A stretch of 64,000 nucleotides of DNA from DATFVA01 sp963743325 (GCA_963743325.1 CAVUOZ010000010.1:124001-188000), one strand, 5' to 3'. Shown: positions 8,622-19,313, counted from the stretch's first letter. Program-made: numbers and translations. The notes: generated by a model from the letters alone, not told the origin.

Positions 8622-10245
8622 AGCTTGATTCCCTGGTGCTCAAATTTAGTAATAGAAAGCTCATCAAATATTCTGCTGATAAATTCTATCCCATACCTGT
8701 AAGCAAAATAAACAAAGTTTAATTCTCTTTCCTGGAGGTTTGAATTAGGGAAGAGAGCTGCACTCAATTTATCTATTTGTCTAAGGGTTGCCTCGTGCTT
8801 TTTCTTCTGTGCATCCAGTGCTTTTCCTTTAAGCTCTTCTAGGTAATGAGTCGTCTTCTGCCTGTACTTTGTGCTTGCATCAGCTATCGTTTTATCGAAT
8901 TCGAATAATCTTTCTTTTAATTTATCATAAGTGAGCTCAATTTCATTGGATGTTTCATTAAAAATATCATCCAGTGAATTTGGAGAAATAATTGCCATAA
9001 TTTTATTCTTGAGGATCTCCGGTTCGATAAATATATCTTTCAAACTCAATTCATATTTTTCAAGCAATGATGCAATATTTTTTTCAATTAATGTTGCCGA
9101 AGATCTTGGAAAAATTATCGGAGGTTCTACCTGATATATATTATATAAGGGTGTTACCTGGGCAAAATAAGAAATTTCACTCGGGCCGCCGATATAAAAT
9201 GCCGTAGGGAGAAGGTAATCCTGGCAAATTGGTCGTAGCAGTACATTTGGAGAAAATCTTGATGGTTCTTTTTCGATTAAATCCATGAGTTCGTCATACG
9301 TAAACTTCTTGCGTTTTCTCTTTAATCGAAATTCGTTCTCAACCGGTTCAATCAGGTACCGCCCCTCTTCGGTATGATAAAAAAGGTTAATAGGGCGGAC
9401 CTTGACCTGGGTATGATACTCTTCTTCAAGTTTAGCGCTGACACTCACCAATTTCTCGGTATGATTTCTGAAATCCGTAATTTCCTTTTTAAAAACAGGT
9501 TTTAATAGTTTTTTTACTTCTGCATCCTGCGGATCAAAAATTAAGAGTCCATACTCATCAAACAGCCAGAATATTAAATCGCGAAAAGCATCCTTAAAAG
9601 TTCTGCCCTCGGCATAATAAGATCTTAATTTCGAAATAATATCATTTTTAAACTCGGTTTCCTTCAATTCTACGTTTAGGTCCTCGAAAAAGCGATTAAT
9701 ATCCGGATTGAGTTTTAGAAATCCGACGCTGCCTTTATTTTCCTCCTCATGGATTTCATCCTCATAAGAGATTTTTTTCAGATTATTATTTTCATCGATG
9801 ATATTGATTGATTTTACTTCTTCGAAATCGTGATCATCGCCTTCCAGCCAAAACAGGGGAACGAAGGAAAAATCATCATATCTTTCATTTAAATTATTGC
9901 AGAGTTTTATCGCGGTTACAATTTTGTAAAATGTATACAAGTGGTCCACCCAGGATTCCGAGCTGCTGACCGGTAACCACTGCCAGTGTATTCTTTTCAC
10001 CCAGTTTTGTGAGGTTTTTAATGTGTCTTTTCGGAAGGTTCTTTTTGAGAATACTGATGCTTTAATATACCGGACAAGAGACTCCTGTTCTCACTGTCCA
10101 GGTCTGTTCTTTTCTTAAAGAGTTTGATATATTCTTCCTTATCGCGGAAGTTATATCTGTAATAGCCCTTTACTTTATCGAAATTGTAGAGGTAATCAGT
10201 AAATAACTGATGTTGATCCGGAAGATCAGCATAATTTATGAACAT
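8618..10245 (-). CDS. bshC: BshC, putative cysteine-adding enzyme of bacillithiol synthesis, broken by two frameshifts
   Basis: The N-terminal piece (10245 down to about 10023) begins MFINYADLPDQHQLFTDYLY, as in BshC. The long C-terminal piece includes TFYKIVTAIKL, WLEGDDHDFEEV, IYQVEPPIIFPRSSATL and a terminal coiled coil. Between them a third frame reads NTLAVVTGQQLGILGGPL, the strongly conserved BshC segment, so two single-base indels (near 10023 and 9938) separate the pieces. Removing one base at each site gives about 541 residues, the normal length. BshC is credited with adding cysteine to GlcN-malate to finish bacillithiol. The shorter frame that starts at 10000 is not the true protein. 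Convergent with the upstream ATPase gene. Confidence 0.87.
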
Positions 10246-10803
10246 TCCTGCTCCACTCTTTATTAATGTTGAATAGAAAAGTAAGCAAAACTGGTTTTCC
10301 TAACAAATCAGCACTGCATCCAAAACTTATTTATAAACAGACAATAGTCCGATAATTGTCTCTATTTGACAGGATTTTCCCCGTTTCATTTTCAATCCCT
10401 CTTTAAAATAAATTTATCCGCATGTCTGCTGACGAAAAATCCCCCGAGATCTATAGGAATCCAAATTTATCTGTATCCATGACTATCCTGATTCTAAAGG
10501 CCATCTAACAGCCATCTAACGGCCTTCAAACGGCCTGTAATCATAGGCTATATCCGTACTGTTCACATAGCGGATATATTGATTTCCTTTGATTCTATCA
10601 GGCGGATCGAAGGCAACAGGAGCTGATGAATTACCGAACATCTGCCGGTTCCGTTCTGAAAGTGTACAGGATAATAATGATTCCACGGCGCCGGAAGGTG
10701 GAATTGGAAGCAAGGAATATTGAGATCCTTTAATAATGCAGGAAGAGACTTTTTTGTTTACTTCTGACAATTAATTATTTTCTGGTGTTGATTACTGGTA
10801 TAA
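10246..10803. other. 558-bp gap between divergent bshC and the radical SAM operon
   Basis: No gene supported. A minus-strand open frame at 10516-10770 (84 codons, TTG start, no ribosome binding site) resembles nothing I know. Near 10496-10530 the short words GGCCATCTAAC, AGCCATCTAAC and GGCCTTCAAACGGCC repeat. Promoters for both flanking genes must lie here, but I could not place them. Confidence 0.5.
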
Positions 10804-11820
10804 ATGGAAATTAATCTTCTGAAATATTTTACGATTAAAAGATTTTTAAATATCCTAAAAATATTAGTGTCATTTAATTTATCCCGTTTAATAAGAAAAC
10901 CAATTGTATGGGGTATGCCGCTGAGTTATTCAATTGAACCAACTAATCATTGTAATCTGAAGTGTCCGGAATGTCCCTCCGGGTTGGGTAGTTTAACACG
11001 GCCGTTAGGATTAATGCGGCTTGAATTCTTTAAAAGGATTGTAGATGAAATCGGTTCCACAGGTTTCTACACCCAGTTGTTTTTCCAGGGAGAACCGTAT
11101 ATCAATAAAAATCTTCCGCAGATGATTAAATACGCACAGCAGAGAAAAATTTATGTTTCCATAAGCACCAACGGTCATTTTATCAATAAAAAAAATGTAG
11201 ACACCATTCTTGATTCTGCTCCCGATAAAATCATATTTTCGATAGACGGTCTTGACGAAGAATCATATCAAAATTACCGGGTTGGCGGTACCTTCGCACA
11301 GGCTGATGATAGTTTGCGAACACTTATAATAAGAAAAAATGACAGAGAATTGAAAAAGCCTTTCGTTGAACTTCAGTTTATTGTCATGAAGCAGAATGAA
11401 CATTTACTTAATAAAGTGCTGGAATACGGGAGGAATACAGGGGTTGATAAAGTTGTATTTAAAACCATGCAGGTTTCCTCATACCCGAATGCAGTTCAAT
11501 TTCTGCCTGAAAACAAAAAGTTCAGGAGGTACGAAATTGAAAATGATACATTCAGGATTAAAGGGAAATTAAAAAATCATTGTTTTGCACTCTGGCGAAC
11601 CTCTGTGATTACGTGGGACGGGAGAGTCGTTCCATGCTGCTTTGATAAAGATGCTGATTTTGAATTCGGAAAATTAAACGGACGAAATTTTAATAATATA
11701 TGGAGATCGAACGAATATCAGAATTTCAGGCAAATGGTTTTACTGAATAGAAAGGGGATTAATATGTGTTCCAATTGCACTGAAGGAATGAATATGAACA
11801 TACTGGAAATAGGGCAGTAA
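10804..11820 (+). CDS. Radical SAM protein with C-terminal SPASM-type domain
   Basis: 338 residues. The radical SAM cluster motif CNLKCPEC places C50, C54 and C57 in CxxxCxxC spacing; FFQGEPYIN is the GGE-like SAM-contact element. The C-terminal third is SPASM-like: HCFALWRTSVITWDGRVVPC, then a CC pair and the final CSNC. A hydrophobic N-terminal stretch (residues ~8-30) may be a membrane contact. It starts a three-gene run with a flippase-like membrane protein and a glycosyltransferase (overlaps of 1 and 4 nt), suggesting a shared role in modifying a lipid or glycan. The substrate is unknown. Confidence 0.85.
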   Translation: MEINLLKYFTIKRFLNILKILVSFNLSRLIRKPIVWGMPLSYSIEPTNHCNLKCPECPSGLGSLTRPLGLMRLEFFKRIVDEIGSTGFYTQLFFQGEPYINKNLPQMIKYAQQRKIYVSISTNGHFINKKNVDTILDSAPDKIIFSIDGLDEESYQNYRVGGTFAQADDSLRTLIIRKNDRELKKPFVELQFIVMKQNEHLLNKVLEYGRNTGVDKVVFKTMQVSSYPNAVQFLPENKKFRRYEIENDTFRIKGKLKNHCFALWRTSVITWDGRVVPCCFDKDADFEFGKLNGRNFNNIWRSNEYQNFRQMVLLNRKGINMCSNCTEGMNMNILEIGQ

Positions 11821-12758
11821 TGGCGGAAGCAGTCCTTGCATTAAAATATATTTATGCAAATAACAGGAATAAGTTCCTCATTATTATAAAGATCTTAATA
11901 GCAGCTGGATTGATTGCCTTTATTCTTAATACAGTAGATTTCAGAAAGATCATTTTTGTATTTGCCGGAGCGGATAAAGTATTACTGTTCTCAGCTTTTG
12001 GGTTAAGCTTTTTTAATATTCTTCTTCAGTACTTAAAATGGAAACTTGTCTGCACTTCTCTATTATCGGAGAATGATAACAGGAAAATTTTCCAATCTCT
12101 GTTTTATGGATTTTCCGCCGGTTCCTTTACTCCAGCAAGAGTCGGTGAATATTTCGGAAGGGCTATTCCGTTTACTGACAGACCTCTTATGCAGGTAACC
12201 GCTGCAGTTATCATAGATAAATTATTCAGTTTGTTCATTGTTTTAATATTCGGTTCCGCTTCTTTTCTGCTTTACCTCAATATTTCTTATGCCTCCACAA
12301 TAGGTTTTATATCGGCAGGTGCTATTGTAGTGTATTTTATCTTTGAGGGAATCAAATCATATCTGCCTGTATCCCGTTTCAAGTGGATTCATAATATTTC
12401 AGCCAGCCTCTCTTCTATTAAAAATATTAATAACCAATTCAGGTTCAAAATCACAATTTTAGCTGTACTATTTTACTGCTGTTTCATTCTTCAATTTGCA
12501 TTACTTGTCAGTGCATTCTCACATCATTATGAGTTTATTAACTATTTATGGACAGGGAACCTCGTGATGTTCGTTAAAACAATAATACCGCCTGTATCTT
12601 TTGGAGAATTAGGGATAAGGGAAGGAGCTTCTGTTTATTTTATAAAGAGGTTCGGGGAAACCGCCGCTACGGGATTTAATGCATCAATTTTTCTTTTTCT
12701 GATAAACGTCATCTTACCAGCATTAATTGGTTTAATATTCTTATTAAGAAGAAAATGA
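11820..12758 (+). CDS. Lysylphosphatidylglycerol-synthase-like transmembrane (flippase) domain protein
   Basis: 312 residues with about seven to eight hydrophobic segments and little else. The conserved patch GFSAGSFTPARVGEYFGR and the later PVSFGELGIREGASVYF are hallmarks of the LPG-synthase TM / UPF0104 family, the membrane half of MprF that flips lipids. The soluble aminoacyl-transferase half of MprF is absent. Its ATG shares a base with the upstream TAA and its end overlaps the next ATG. With the glycosyltransferase it probably handles a lipid-linked product in the inner membrane; that is inference. Confidence 0.82.
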   Translation: MAEAVLALKYIYANNRNKFLIIIKILIAAGLIAFILNTVDFRKIIFVFAGADKVLLFSAFGLSFFNILLQYLKWKLVCTSLLSENDNRKIFQSLFYGFSAGSFTPARVGEYFGRAIPFTDRPLMQVTAAVIIDKLFSLFIVLIFGSASFLLYLNISYASTIGFISAGAIVVYFIFEGIKSYLPVSRFKWIHNISASLSSIKNINNQFRFKITILAVLFYCCFILQFALLVSAFSHHYEFINYLWTGNLVMFVKTIIPPVSFGELGIREGASVYFIKRFGETAATGFNASIFLFLINVILPALIGLIFLLRRK

Positions 12759-13888
12759 AAATCATTTTGCTAATAGTCTTTTTATTACTGCTCCTTAACT
12801 ATACGTATTTCCTGATTAAAATTATAAGGGGATTGGGAAAACTTTCTTCACCCAAGCAAAATGGAATTCCGGATTGCTTTATTTCAATAATTATTCCTTT
12901 TAGAAATGAATCGAAAAATATATTGAGCAGTCTGGAAAGCATTGAGGGACTAAATTACCCGGAAGAAAAATATGAAGTAATTTATGTCGATGACAATTCC
13001 ACTGATAATTCCGTTATTCTGGTTAAATCAAATAAAAAAAAATCTAATATAAAAATCCTGAGTCTGGGAGATGAGATATCTGCAAAAGGGAATAAAAAAA
13101 GAGCACTCCTTCATGGAATAGAAAATTCCAGAGGGGATATAATAGTGACTACCGATGCTGATTGTATTCATTCTGAAAACTGGTTAAAAGAAATGTTGGG
13201 TTGTTTTGATCTTCAAACTGCCTTTGTGTCAGGACCCGTGGAATTTATGGAGTCTCCTAATTTATTTCCAAAAATCCAGAAAATCGAATTTGAAGGATTA
13301 ATTCTTGCCGGGGCAGGGTTAATCGGTTCGGGAAATCCCGTCATTTGTAATGGTGCAAACATTGCTTATCGAAAAAGTGCTTTTAATGAGGTGGGAGGTT
13401 TAATTGATAACCTTGATCTTTCTTCGGGCGATGATGTCTTTTTGATGCAGAAAATTACTCGTTTAACAAATTATAAGGTTAAATTCTGCAGCAGCAGGGA
13501 GGCTGTTGTATGTACAGAGTATAACAGAGATATTAAAGATTTCTTCAACCAGCGAAAAAGATGGGCAGGCAAAAGTATTAATTATGTAGATAAAAATCTG
13601 ATTTTTCAGCTTTTTATGATATTTCTCTTCTATTCGGGACTTCTTATTCAAATGCTCCTTATCCTTGCCGGTTTTTATCTCTTCCTGATTACCTTTGTCT
13701 TAAGTATAGCAACAAAAACAGCACTTGAGTTTGTTATAATCAAAAAGGGCGAAAGTCTGTTTTTTCGTAAAAACAGCGCTTCAATTTTTTTCTTAACAGA
13801 ATTGATTCATATACCGTATATTCTGATTTCTGTGATAGCGGGATTATTCGGAAATTTTACCTGGAAAAACAGAAGAATTAAGCGATAA
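12755..13888 (+). CDS. Membrane glycosyltransferase, family 2
   Basis: 377 residues. An N-terminal membrane segment is followed by a GT-A domain: ISIIIPFRNESKNI, the nucleotide-binding YVDDNSTD, the metal-binding TTDADC, the acceptor-site SSGDDVFL (an ED/DD-type base) and QRKRWAGKS, matching the Q/RxxRW motif of processive GT2 enzymes. Two or three hydrophobic segments close the protein. It is last in the radical SAM-flippase-GT2 run and overlaps it by 4 nt. The product cannot be named. Confidence 0.87.
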   Translation: MKIILLIVFLLLLLNYTYFLIKIIRGLGKLSSPKQNGIPDCFISIIIPFRNESKNILSSLESIEGLNYPEEKYEVIYVDDNSTDNSVILVKSNKKKSNIKILSLGDEISAKGNKKRALLHGIENSRGDIIVTTDADCIHSENWLKEMLGCFDLQTAFVSGPVEFMESPNLFPKIQKIEFEGLILAGAGLIGSGNPVICNGANIAYRKSAFNEVGGLIDNLDLSSGDDVFLMQKITRLTNYKVKFCSSREAVVCTEYNRDIKDFFNQRKRWAGKSINYVDKNLIFQLFMIFLFYSGLLIQMLLILAGFYLFLITFVLSIATKTALEFVIIKKGESLFFRKNSASIFFLTELIHIPYILISVIAGLFGNFTWKNRRIKR

Positions 13889-14031
13889 CCTATTGTCCAG
13901 ATAAAATTTTACAGTGTATAAAATAATAGACAAGCATCTTTAGATCACTTCGATTTTTGGAATAAAATTACATCTTCAAATTGGTACGATCATTGGACAC
14001 CTGGTTTTGTTCTAAAAAAGCGAGGTCTAAA

Positions 14032-15407
14032 ATGAAAAAGTTATTTTTAATTGCAGCATTGATCATAATTGGATTGAGTTTTCAAACGAAGGCTCAGGAT
14101 TCTTACGACCGGGGTTATGACAATTATAACAACGGCGGATATGACAATGAAGGTTTCGGATATTTCTATACCAATTTATCTCCATATGGTTCCTGGATCG
14201 AGTTCGGAGATGGGGTATATGGATGGAGACCAGTTCATATGAGAATGGGATGGGCTCCTTATGCAAACGGCCGGTGGATATGGACCTCTGACGGATGGTA
14301 CTGGGATTCGTATGAGCCATACGGATACATAGTTTATCACTACGGCAGATGGTACAATGATGACTATTACGGCTGGGTCTGGATTCCTGATTACCAGTGG
14401 GCTCCTGCATGGGTAGAATGGAGATATGATGATGCATATATCGGCTGGGCTCCTTTGCCTCCTTATGCAGTCTTTTCAATCTCTTTAGGAATACATTTTA
14501 CAAATACATACTATACCCCTTACTCACAGTGGCATTTTGTAAAATATCACTACTTCTGTGATCCTTATGTTGGTAATTACTATGTTGGTCCGAATTATAA
14601 ATACAGAATTTATTCAGATTCCAAGTACAGAAATGATTACGGATACAGGAATGGAAGAGTTGTTAACCGTGGCGTAGATGTAACCCTTATAAGAGATAGA
14701 GGAAAAGTTGATATCCGTGAACGTAATATAAGAACAGTATCGGATCTGAGAGATATTAACGACAGGAACAGAGTGACCGATAATGAAATAAGAACTTTTA
14801 TCCCTGATAGGAAAAATTTCACGGATACAAGAGTTAAAGATCCGAAAATTGACAGAACCAACAGAAAAACAAACCTTGAAACTTCGAAACTTGCGTTTGG
14901 AAGAAATGTAAATGACAGAAATCAGTCTCCTGTTCTGAAAACCAATGATACCAGAAAAACTAACGATGTTAAAAGATCCGAAAATGTAAATACTCGACAC
15001 TCAGAAAAATACTTCCAGAGAAAACGTAAATACGAATAAAAGAACTGATGAAAAAAGAGTCGTATCTGATACACCGGATAAAAACTAATAATCGAACTGA
15101 AGTAAAAACTCCGGTTTATCAGCAGCCTGTAAAGAAAGAAACCCGTAAGGTAACCCAGAACAGGACTGAAACCAAGCAGAATGTAAATAAGAAGACAAAC
15201 GATCGAATAGTTCAGAATTACAATCAGCCCCGGCAGGAAACAAAGACGTACACTACTCCTACTCAGAGAAAATCCGAGGTTAAGACAGAACGGACTCAGA
15301 CTACAAAACAGGGGTCAGTGAAGAATTCGAATCTGCAAAAACAGAGTGATAGCAGAACGAAATCTGATCAAAAAAGAGAAACAGATAATGGGAGGGGGCG
15401 TAAATAA
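14032..15407 (+). CDS. Exported aromatic-rich protein (DUF6600-like) with a basic low-complexity tail; two probable frameshifts in the tail
   Basis: The ATG at 14032 follows a GAGG and starts a clean signal peptide (MKKLFLIAALIIIGLSF, ending TKAQD); an in-frame TTG at 13981 would bury it. Residues ~40-165 are very rich in Trp, Tyr and Gly, with recurring SPYGSW, GRWIWTSDGWYWD, GRWYNDDYYGWVW and YIGWAPLPP units, as in the DUF6600 family of envelope proteins. The rest is a long Arg/Lys/Asn/Thr-rich tail. The frame stops at 15037, but dropping one A from the five-A runs at 15005-15009 and 15080-15084 joins it to the frame ending at 15407 with the same composition. A strong terminator follows. 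Confidence 0.65.
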
Positions 15408-15435
15408 CCCCTCCGTTTTTCTGATCCTCTCCTCC

Positions 15436-15468
15436 AAAGTACCGGTGTCAAAACCGGTACTTTTATTT
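15436..15468 (+). terminator. Rho-independent terminator
   Basis: Perfect 11-bp stem AAAGTACCGGT / ACCGGTACTTT with a 6-nt loop, followed by TTTTATTTT. It lies about 30 nt after the stop at 15407, which also supports that stop as the true gene end. Confidence 0.88.
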
Positions 15469-15708
15469 TAAACCCGGAGTTTGATTCTATAATTATTCAA
15501 CACTGCATATATCACTTTTGTGAATGATTTTATCACAAGTGAGAATTGAATATTTAACTCATAATATTTTCTGCTCATAACGACTAATTTAGCTTTATTT
15601 CAAATGTTTTGTGCGTATAATAAAAAGCGGTCTATGGCACATTATGTGGGTATTTAATACGTTTGTAATAGGAATAAAATTCAATAAGCTTAATGGAGAA
15701 AATATAAA

Positions 15709-18000
15709 ATGAAAATCAGTAAAGAAGAAGCTCTTGAATATCACAGTCAGGACAGGCGTGGAAAAATTGAAGTTATTGCAACGAAACCCTGTCTTACCTC
15801 AAGAGATCTGTCATTAGCTTATACTCCCGGGGTGGCAGAACCTTGTAGAGAGATAGCAAAGAATGATGATGATGTATACAAGTATACGGCAAAAGGCAAC
15901 CTGGTTGCGGTTGTATCGAATGGAACTGCAGTATTGGGTCTGGGAGATATCGGACCTCATGCGGGTAAACCCGTTATGGAAGGTAAAGGAGTGTTATTTA
16001 AAAGGTTTGCTGATATTGATGTATTTGATATCGAAATGAAGAGTAAAGATCCCAAGGAAATTATTCGTGCAGTGCAGCTCCTTGAACCTACTTTCGGGGG
16101 AATAAATCTTGAAGATATTAAAGCTCCCGAATGTTTTGAGATTGAGGAAACCCTGAAAGCAACTATGAACATCCCTGTATTCCACGATGATCAGCATGGT
16201 ACAGCAATTATTTCGTGTGCGGCCTTAATTAACGCCGCGGAACTTACAGGTAAAAAACTCGAGAATCTGAAAATCGTTGTAAATGGGGCAGGTGCAGCGG
16301 CTATTTCCTGCTGCAAACTGTACATGCTGGCCGGCGCCAAGAGAGAAAATATTTTTATGTACGATTCAAAGGGACTGATTCATAAAGGTAGAACAGATCT
16401 GAATAAGTACAAACAACTTTTTGCCCAGGATAAAGATTCAGGTTCACTTGCTGAAGGATTTGTCGATGCTGATGTGTTTGTTGGTTTATCAGTAGGAGGT
16501 GTTGTTTCAAAAGAAATGATAAAAGTAATGGCAAAGGACCCAATCGTATTCGCAATGGCTAATCCGGATCCTGAAATTACATATGAAGATGCCACATCAG
16601 TTCGTGAAGATCTTATTATGGCAACGGGAAGAAGTGATTATCCGAATCAGGTAAATAATGTTCTCGGATTTCCTTTTATATTCAGAGGAGCACTCGATGT
16701 CAGAGCTTCTGCTATAAATGAAGAAATGAAAATGGCTGCTACCAGGGCTTTGGCAGAACTTGCCAAGCAAAAAGTTCCGGAAATGGTTATTAATGCTTAC
16801 GGGGGAGCGGACTTTGAATTTGGCCGCAATTATATAATACCTAAACCTTTTGATCCAAGAGTATTATGGCACGTAGCCCCGGCAGTTGCCAGAGCCGCTA
16901 TTGAGACAGGTGTTGCAAGGTTACCAATGGAAAACTGGGCGGCATATGAAGAAGAATTAAAAGAAAGACTCGGACTATCCAAAGAGGTTATCCGGGTAAT
17001 GATTCATAAGGCAAAAGAACAGCCAAGGAAAGTAGTATATCCCGAAGGTGAAGAGGAGAAGATAATAAGAGCTGCTCATGCTGCCTACGCAGAGAATATT
17101 GCATTCCCTGTACTCCTGGGTGATGAATTCAACATCAGGAAAGCAATAAATGATTTGGGGTTTGATCAGAATGAATTTAAGATTATGGATCCATCTACAA
17201 GCACGAAACGTGAAGCTTATGCGACAGCTTTCTTCAAGAAACGCCAGAGAAAAGGCGCTACATTAAAAGAAGCGAAAGATTTAATGGGGGATCCTAATTA
17301 TTTCGGTTCTATGATGGTTGAGACGGGTGATGCGGATGCCCTGATAAGCGGTCTTACTTCAAGTTACCCGACTACTATTAAACCTGCTTTGCAGTGTGTG
17401 GGCGTTAAAGAGGGGTTCAAAGTGGTATCGGGATTATACATAGTTATAACAAAAAAACGCGCTTATTTCTTTGCTGATACTACAGTAAACATTAATCCGA
17501 CGGCAGAACAGCTTGCTGAAATTGCGATTACTGCTGCCGATACCGTTAAGGAATTCGATCTTGTTCCCAGAGTTGCAATGCTTTCATTCAGTAATTTCGG
17601 AAGCTCTAAATATCCGGAATCAATGAAGGTAAAGAAAGCCGTTGAAATAGTTAAAGAGCTTCGTCCCGATTTGAACATTGATGGAGAAATGCAGGCAGAT
17701 ACTGCAGTAGTTCCCCAGATCATCGAAAAGGATTTCCCTTTCAGTACACTCAAGGGTGGAGCAAATGTGTTAATCTTCCCGGATTTGAATTCAGGGAATA
17801 TTGCTTATAAATTGATGGCGAGAATCGGCGGAGCTACGGTTGTTGGTCCTATTCTTCGTGGAATGAAAAGACCGATTCACGTTCTCCAGAGAGGTGCTAC
17901 AGTTGATGATATCATTAATATGACTGCTATTGCAGTTGTTGATTCACTGCATCTTGTAAAACCCTCGAAGAAAGCTCCTGAGGAAGCATTCGCTAAGTAA
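15709..18000 (+). CDS. maeB: NADP-type malic enzyme fused to a phosphotransacetylase-like domain
   Basis: 763 residues, the standard MaeB length. Residues ~1-430 form the malic enzyme that decarboxylates malate to pyruvate: SLAYTPGVAEPC, VLGLGDIGPHAGKPVMEGK, FHDDQHGTAI (metal and substrate site) and the Rossmann VVNGAGAAAISCC. Residues ~430-763 are the phosphotransacetylase-like domain (VYPEGEEEKIIRA, GDADALISGLTSSYP, SFSNFGSSKYPES, NVLIFPDLNSGNIAYKL), which in characterised enzymes is regulatory and binds acetyl-CoA. It is a single-gene unit bounded by terminators. Confidence 0.95.
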   Translation: MKISKEEALEYHSQDRRGKIEVIATKPCLTSRDLSLAYTPGVAEPCREIAKNDDDVYKYTAKGNLVAVVSNGTAVLGLGDIGPHAGKPVMEGKGVLFKRFADIDVFDIEMKSKDPKEIIRAVQLLEPTFGGINLEDIKAPECFEIEETLKATMNIPVFHDDQHGTAIISCAALINAAELTGKKLENLKIVVNGAGAAAISCCKLYMLAGAKRENIFMYDSKGLIHKGRTDLNKYKQLFAQDKDSGSLAEGFVDADVFVGLSVGGVVSKEMIKVMAKDPIVFAMANPDPEITYEDATSVREDLIMATGRSDYPNQVNNVLGFPFIFRGALDVRASAINEEMKMAATRALAELAKQKVPEMVINAYGGADFEFGRNYIIPKPFDPRVLWHVAPAVARAAIETGVARLPMENWAAYEEELKERLGLSKEVIRVMIHKAKEQPRKVVYPEGEEEKIIRAAHAAYAENIAFPVLLGDEFNIRKAINDLGFDQNEFKIMDPSTSTKREAYATAFFKKRQRKGATLKEAKDLMGDPNYFGSMMVETGDADALISGLTSSYPTTIKPALQCVGVKEGFKVVSGLYIVITKKRAYFFADTTVNINPTAEQLAEIAITAADTVKEFDLVPRVAMLSFSNFGSSKYPESMKVKKAVEIVKELRPDLNIDGEMQADTAVVPQIIEKDFPFSTLKGGANVLIFPDLNSGNIAYKLMARIGGATVVGPILRGMKRPIHVLQRGATVDDIINMTAIAVVDSLHLVKPSKKAPEEAFAK

Positions 18001-18020
18001 ATACCTGTTTTTGGTATATA

Positions 18021-18066
18021 AGCAGGCCGAAAGCAAATTAGATTAGTTTGCCGGCCTGCTTTTTTA
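18021..18066 (+). terminator. Rho-independent terminator after maeB
   Basis: Outer stem AGCAGGCCG / CGGCCTGCT with an inner GCAAA / TTTGC pairing, followed by TTTTTTA. It begins 20 nt after the maeB stop. Confidence 0.88.
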
Positions 18067-18191
18067 TTTGTAAAATCAACGATCGGTGTAAATTTCGGGT
18101 ACTCATATCTTTCAGGTTCATCCCTTTTCCATTCTGTTTAATAGGCTCGGAAGCATATATAAGTGATGGAATACCTTGTGCTTCAGGATAT

Positions 18192-18225
18192 AAAAAAAGG
18201 TTGTTCCGTTAAGAAACAACCTTTT
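18192..18225 (-). terminator. Terminator for the minus-strand lipoprotein gene, possibly bidirectional
   Basis: 11-bp perfect stem AAAAGGTTGTT / AACAACCTTTT. On the minus strand it ends in a run of seven T and lies about 33 nt past the stop at 18258. The plus side also ends in TTTT, so it may work both ways. Confidence 0.8.
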
Positions 18226-18257
18226 AATAAAAGAAAATAAATAAAATTATTTCACTT

Positions 18258-18950
18258 TCACATTACTTTAATGCTCGCATTTGAGAGGAGAACCGGGTAA
18301 GAATAACCCGCTCCGAAATCCTGGTCAATCTCTACCGTACCTTCAACTACCACAACATCGCCTGCTTTAACAGAATCGGCACTGGTTATCATTAAATCGA
18401 AATTATTATTACTGCCGGTTCCATCCTGAATATGTATCCAATTTCTGCCCATTATATGAGGATTAAATTTAACGACCTTACCCTTAACTTTTACTGTTTC
18501 GCCATTCAGATCGCTCCTCTGATCATAAATCTGCTCGATAGTCTTGCCGCCTTTTAATGGATCAATTTTTACATCCTGTTTAGTTTGTGAAAATACCTGC
18601 GGGTGGCTGACCGGTTTTTGAGAGGAAGGGGGAGTCTGGGAGATATCTTGCACGAATAAAACGGATTCAAAAGTTCTGTTTAATGCATCACTTTTGAAGT
18701 TTTTCATTTCCATACTTTTAGAAAAATAGAGGGTTTGACCTTTCTCAGGCTGCATTTTTGTGACAGCTATCCAGTATTCATTTCCGTTTTCAGAAGCTTT
18801 TATATATGTATAATTCGGAGTCTGAGCAAAATCAGCAACTTCAATTTTATGAGTTCCTTCGGGAAGATTTACATTTGCTTCCTCATTTTTATTTTCACAA
18901 GCGGTAAATGTCAGCATTAACACTGTCAATAGTGGAAAGATTATTTTCAT
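18258..18950 (-). CDS. Putative lipoprotein with an OB-fold (nucleic-acid-binding-like) domain
   Basis: 230 residues from the ATG at 18950, chosen over 18971 because AAGGTGAT precedes it and the signal peptide MKIIFPLLTVLMLTFTAC starts there. The Cys would be lipidated. Residues ~35-105 form a beta-rich domain (HKIEVADFAQTPNYTYIKAS, YWIAVTKM); residues ~150-230 read GETVKVKGKVVKFNPHIMGR then WIHIQDGTG and VVVVEGTVEIDQDFGAGY, a pattern of exported OB-fold proteins. The two halves have no other shared label I recognise. Single-gene unit with its own terminator. Confidence 0.7.
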   Translation of the reverse strand: MKIIFPLLTVLMLTFTACENKNEEANVNLPEGTHKIEVADFAQTPNYTYIKASENGNEYWIAVTKMQPEKGQTLYFSKSMEMKNFKSDALNRTFESVLFVQDISQTPPSSQKPVSHPQVFSQTKQDVKIDPLKGGKTIEQIYDQRSDLNGETVKVKGKVVKFNPHIMGRNWIHIQDGTGSNNNFDLMITSADSVKAGDVVVVEGTVEIDQDFGAGYSYPVLLSNASIKVM

Positions 18951-19313
18951 TTTTATCACCTTTTGATTCATATTTAATTTATTCTGATTGAAAAATATCT
19001 AGTAAATATACATAAACAAACCCAGATAGATAAGTTAAAAAACAGAGGATTTTTCTTAGTTTTATTGAATATCAGGTACCAGCACTCACTATCCCGCTCG
19101 CAAATATTATAAGCGAAAAGCATTTATTATATATTTCCTGTCCTGAATTGATCCGGAAGGACTATACAACGGATTTACTTTAGTCAGTTGACTTGTATTG
19201 TCAGTATTGCCAGTCTGCCGGTCTGGTTTGAACTGGCTGCCGGGAGGATTATAAATTTAATTAAATCTCTCTTTTACAGTTTAAGTTGACAAAAATTTAG
19301 AATAATTTTGGAT
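18951..19313. other. 363-bp divergent promoter region
   Basis: Lies between two genes that point away from each other, so it must hold both promoters. I see no gene, strong hairpin or repeat. AT-rich with the short words CAGTTGACTTG and CAGTATTGCCAG near 19180-19215. Confidence 0.4.

Noticed and set aside
8618..10000. BshC starting at 10000 as a complete 460-residue protein
   Set aside because: The conserved VTGQQLG segment lies upstream in another frame; the start is an artefact of the indels.
10516..10770. 84-codon minus-strand open frame
   Set aside because: TTG start without ribosome site, no recognisable motif; left as unsupported.
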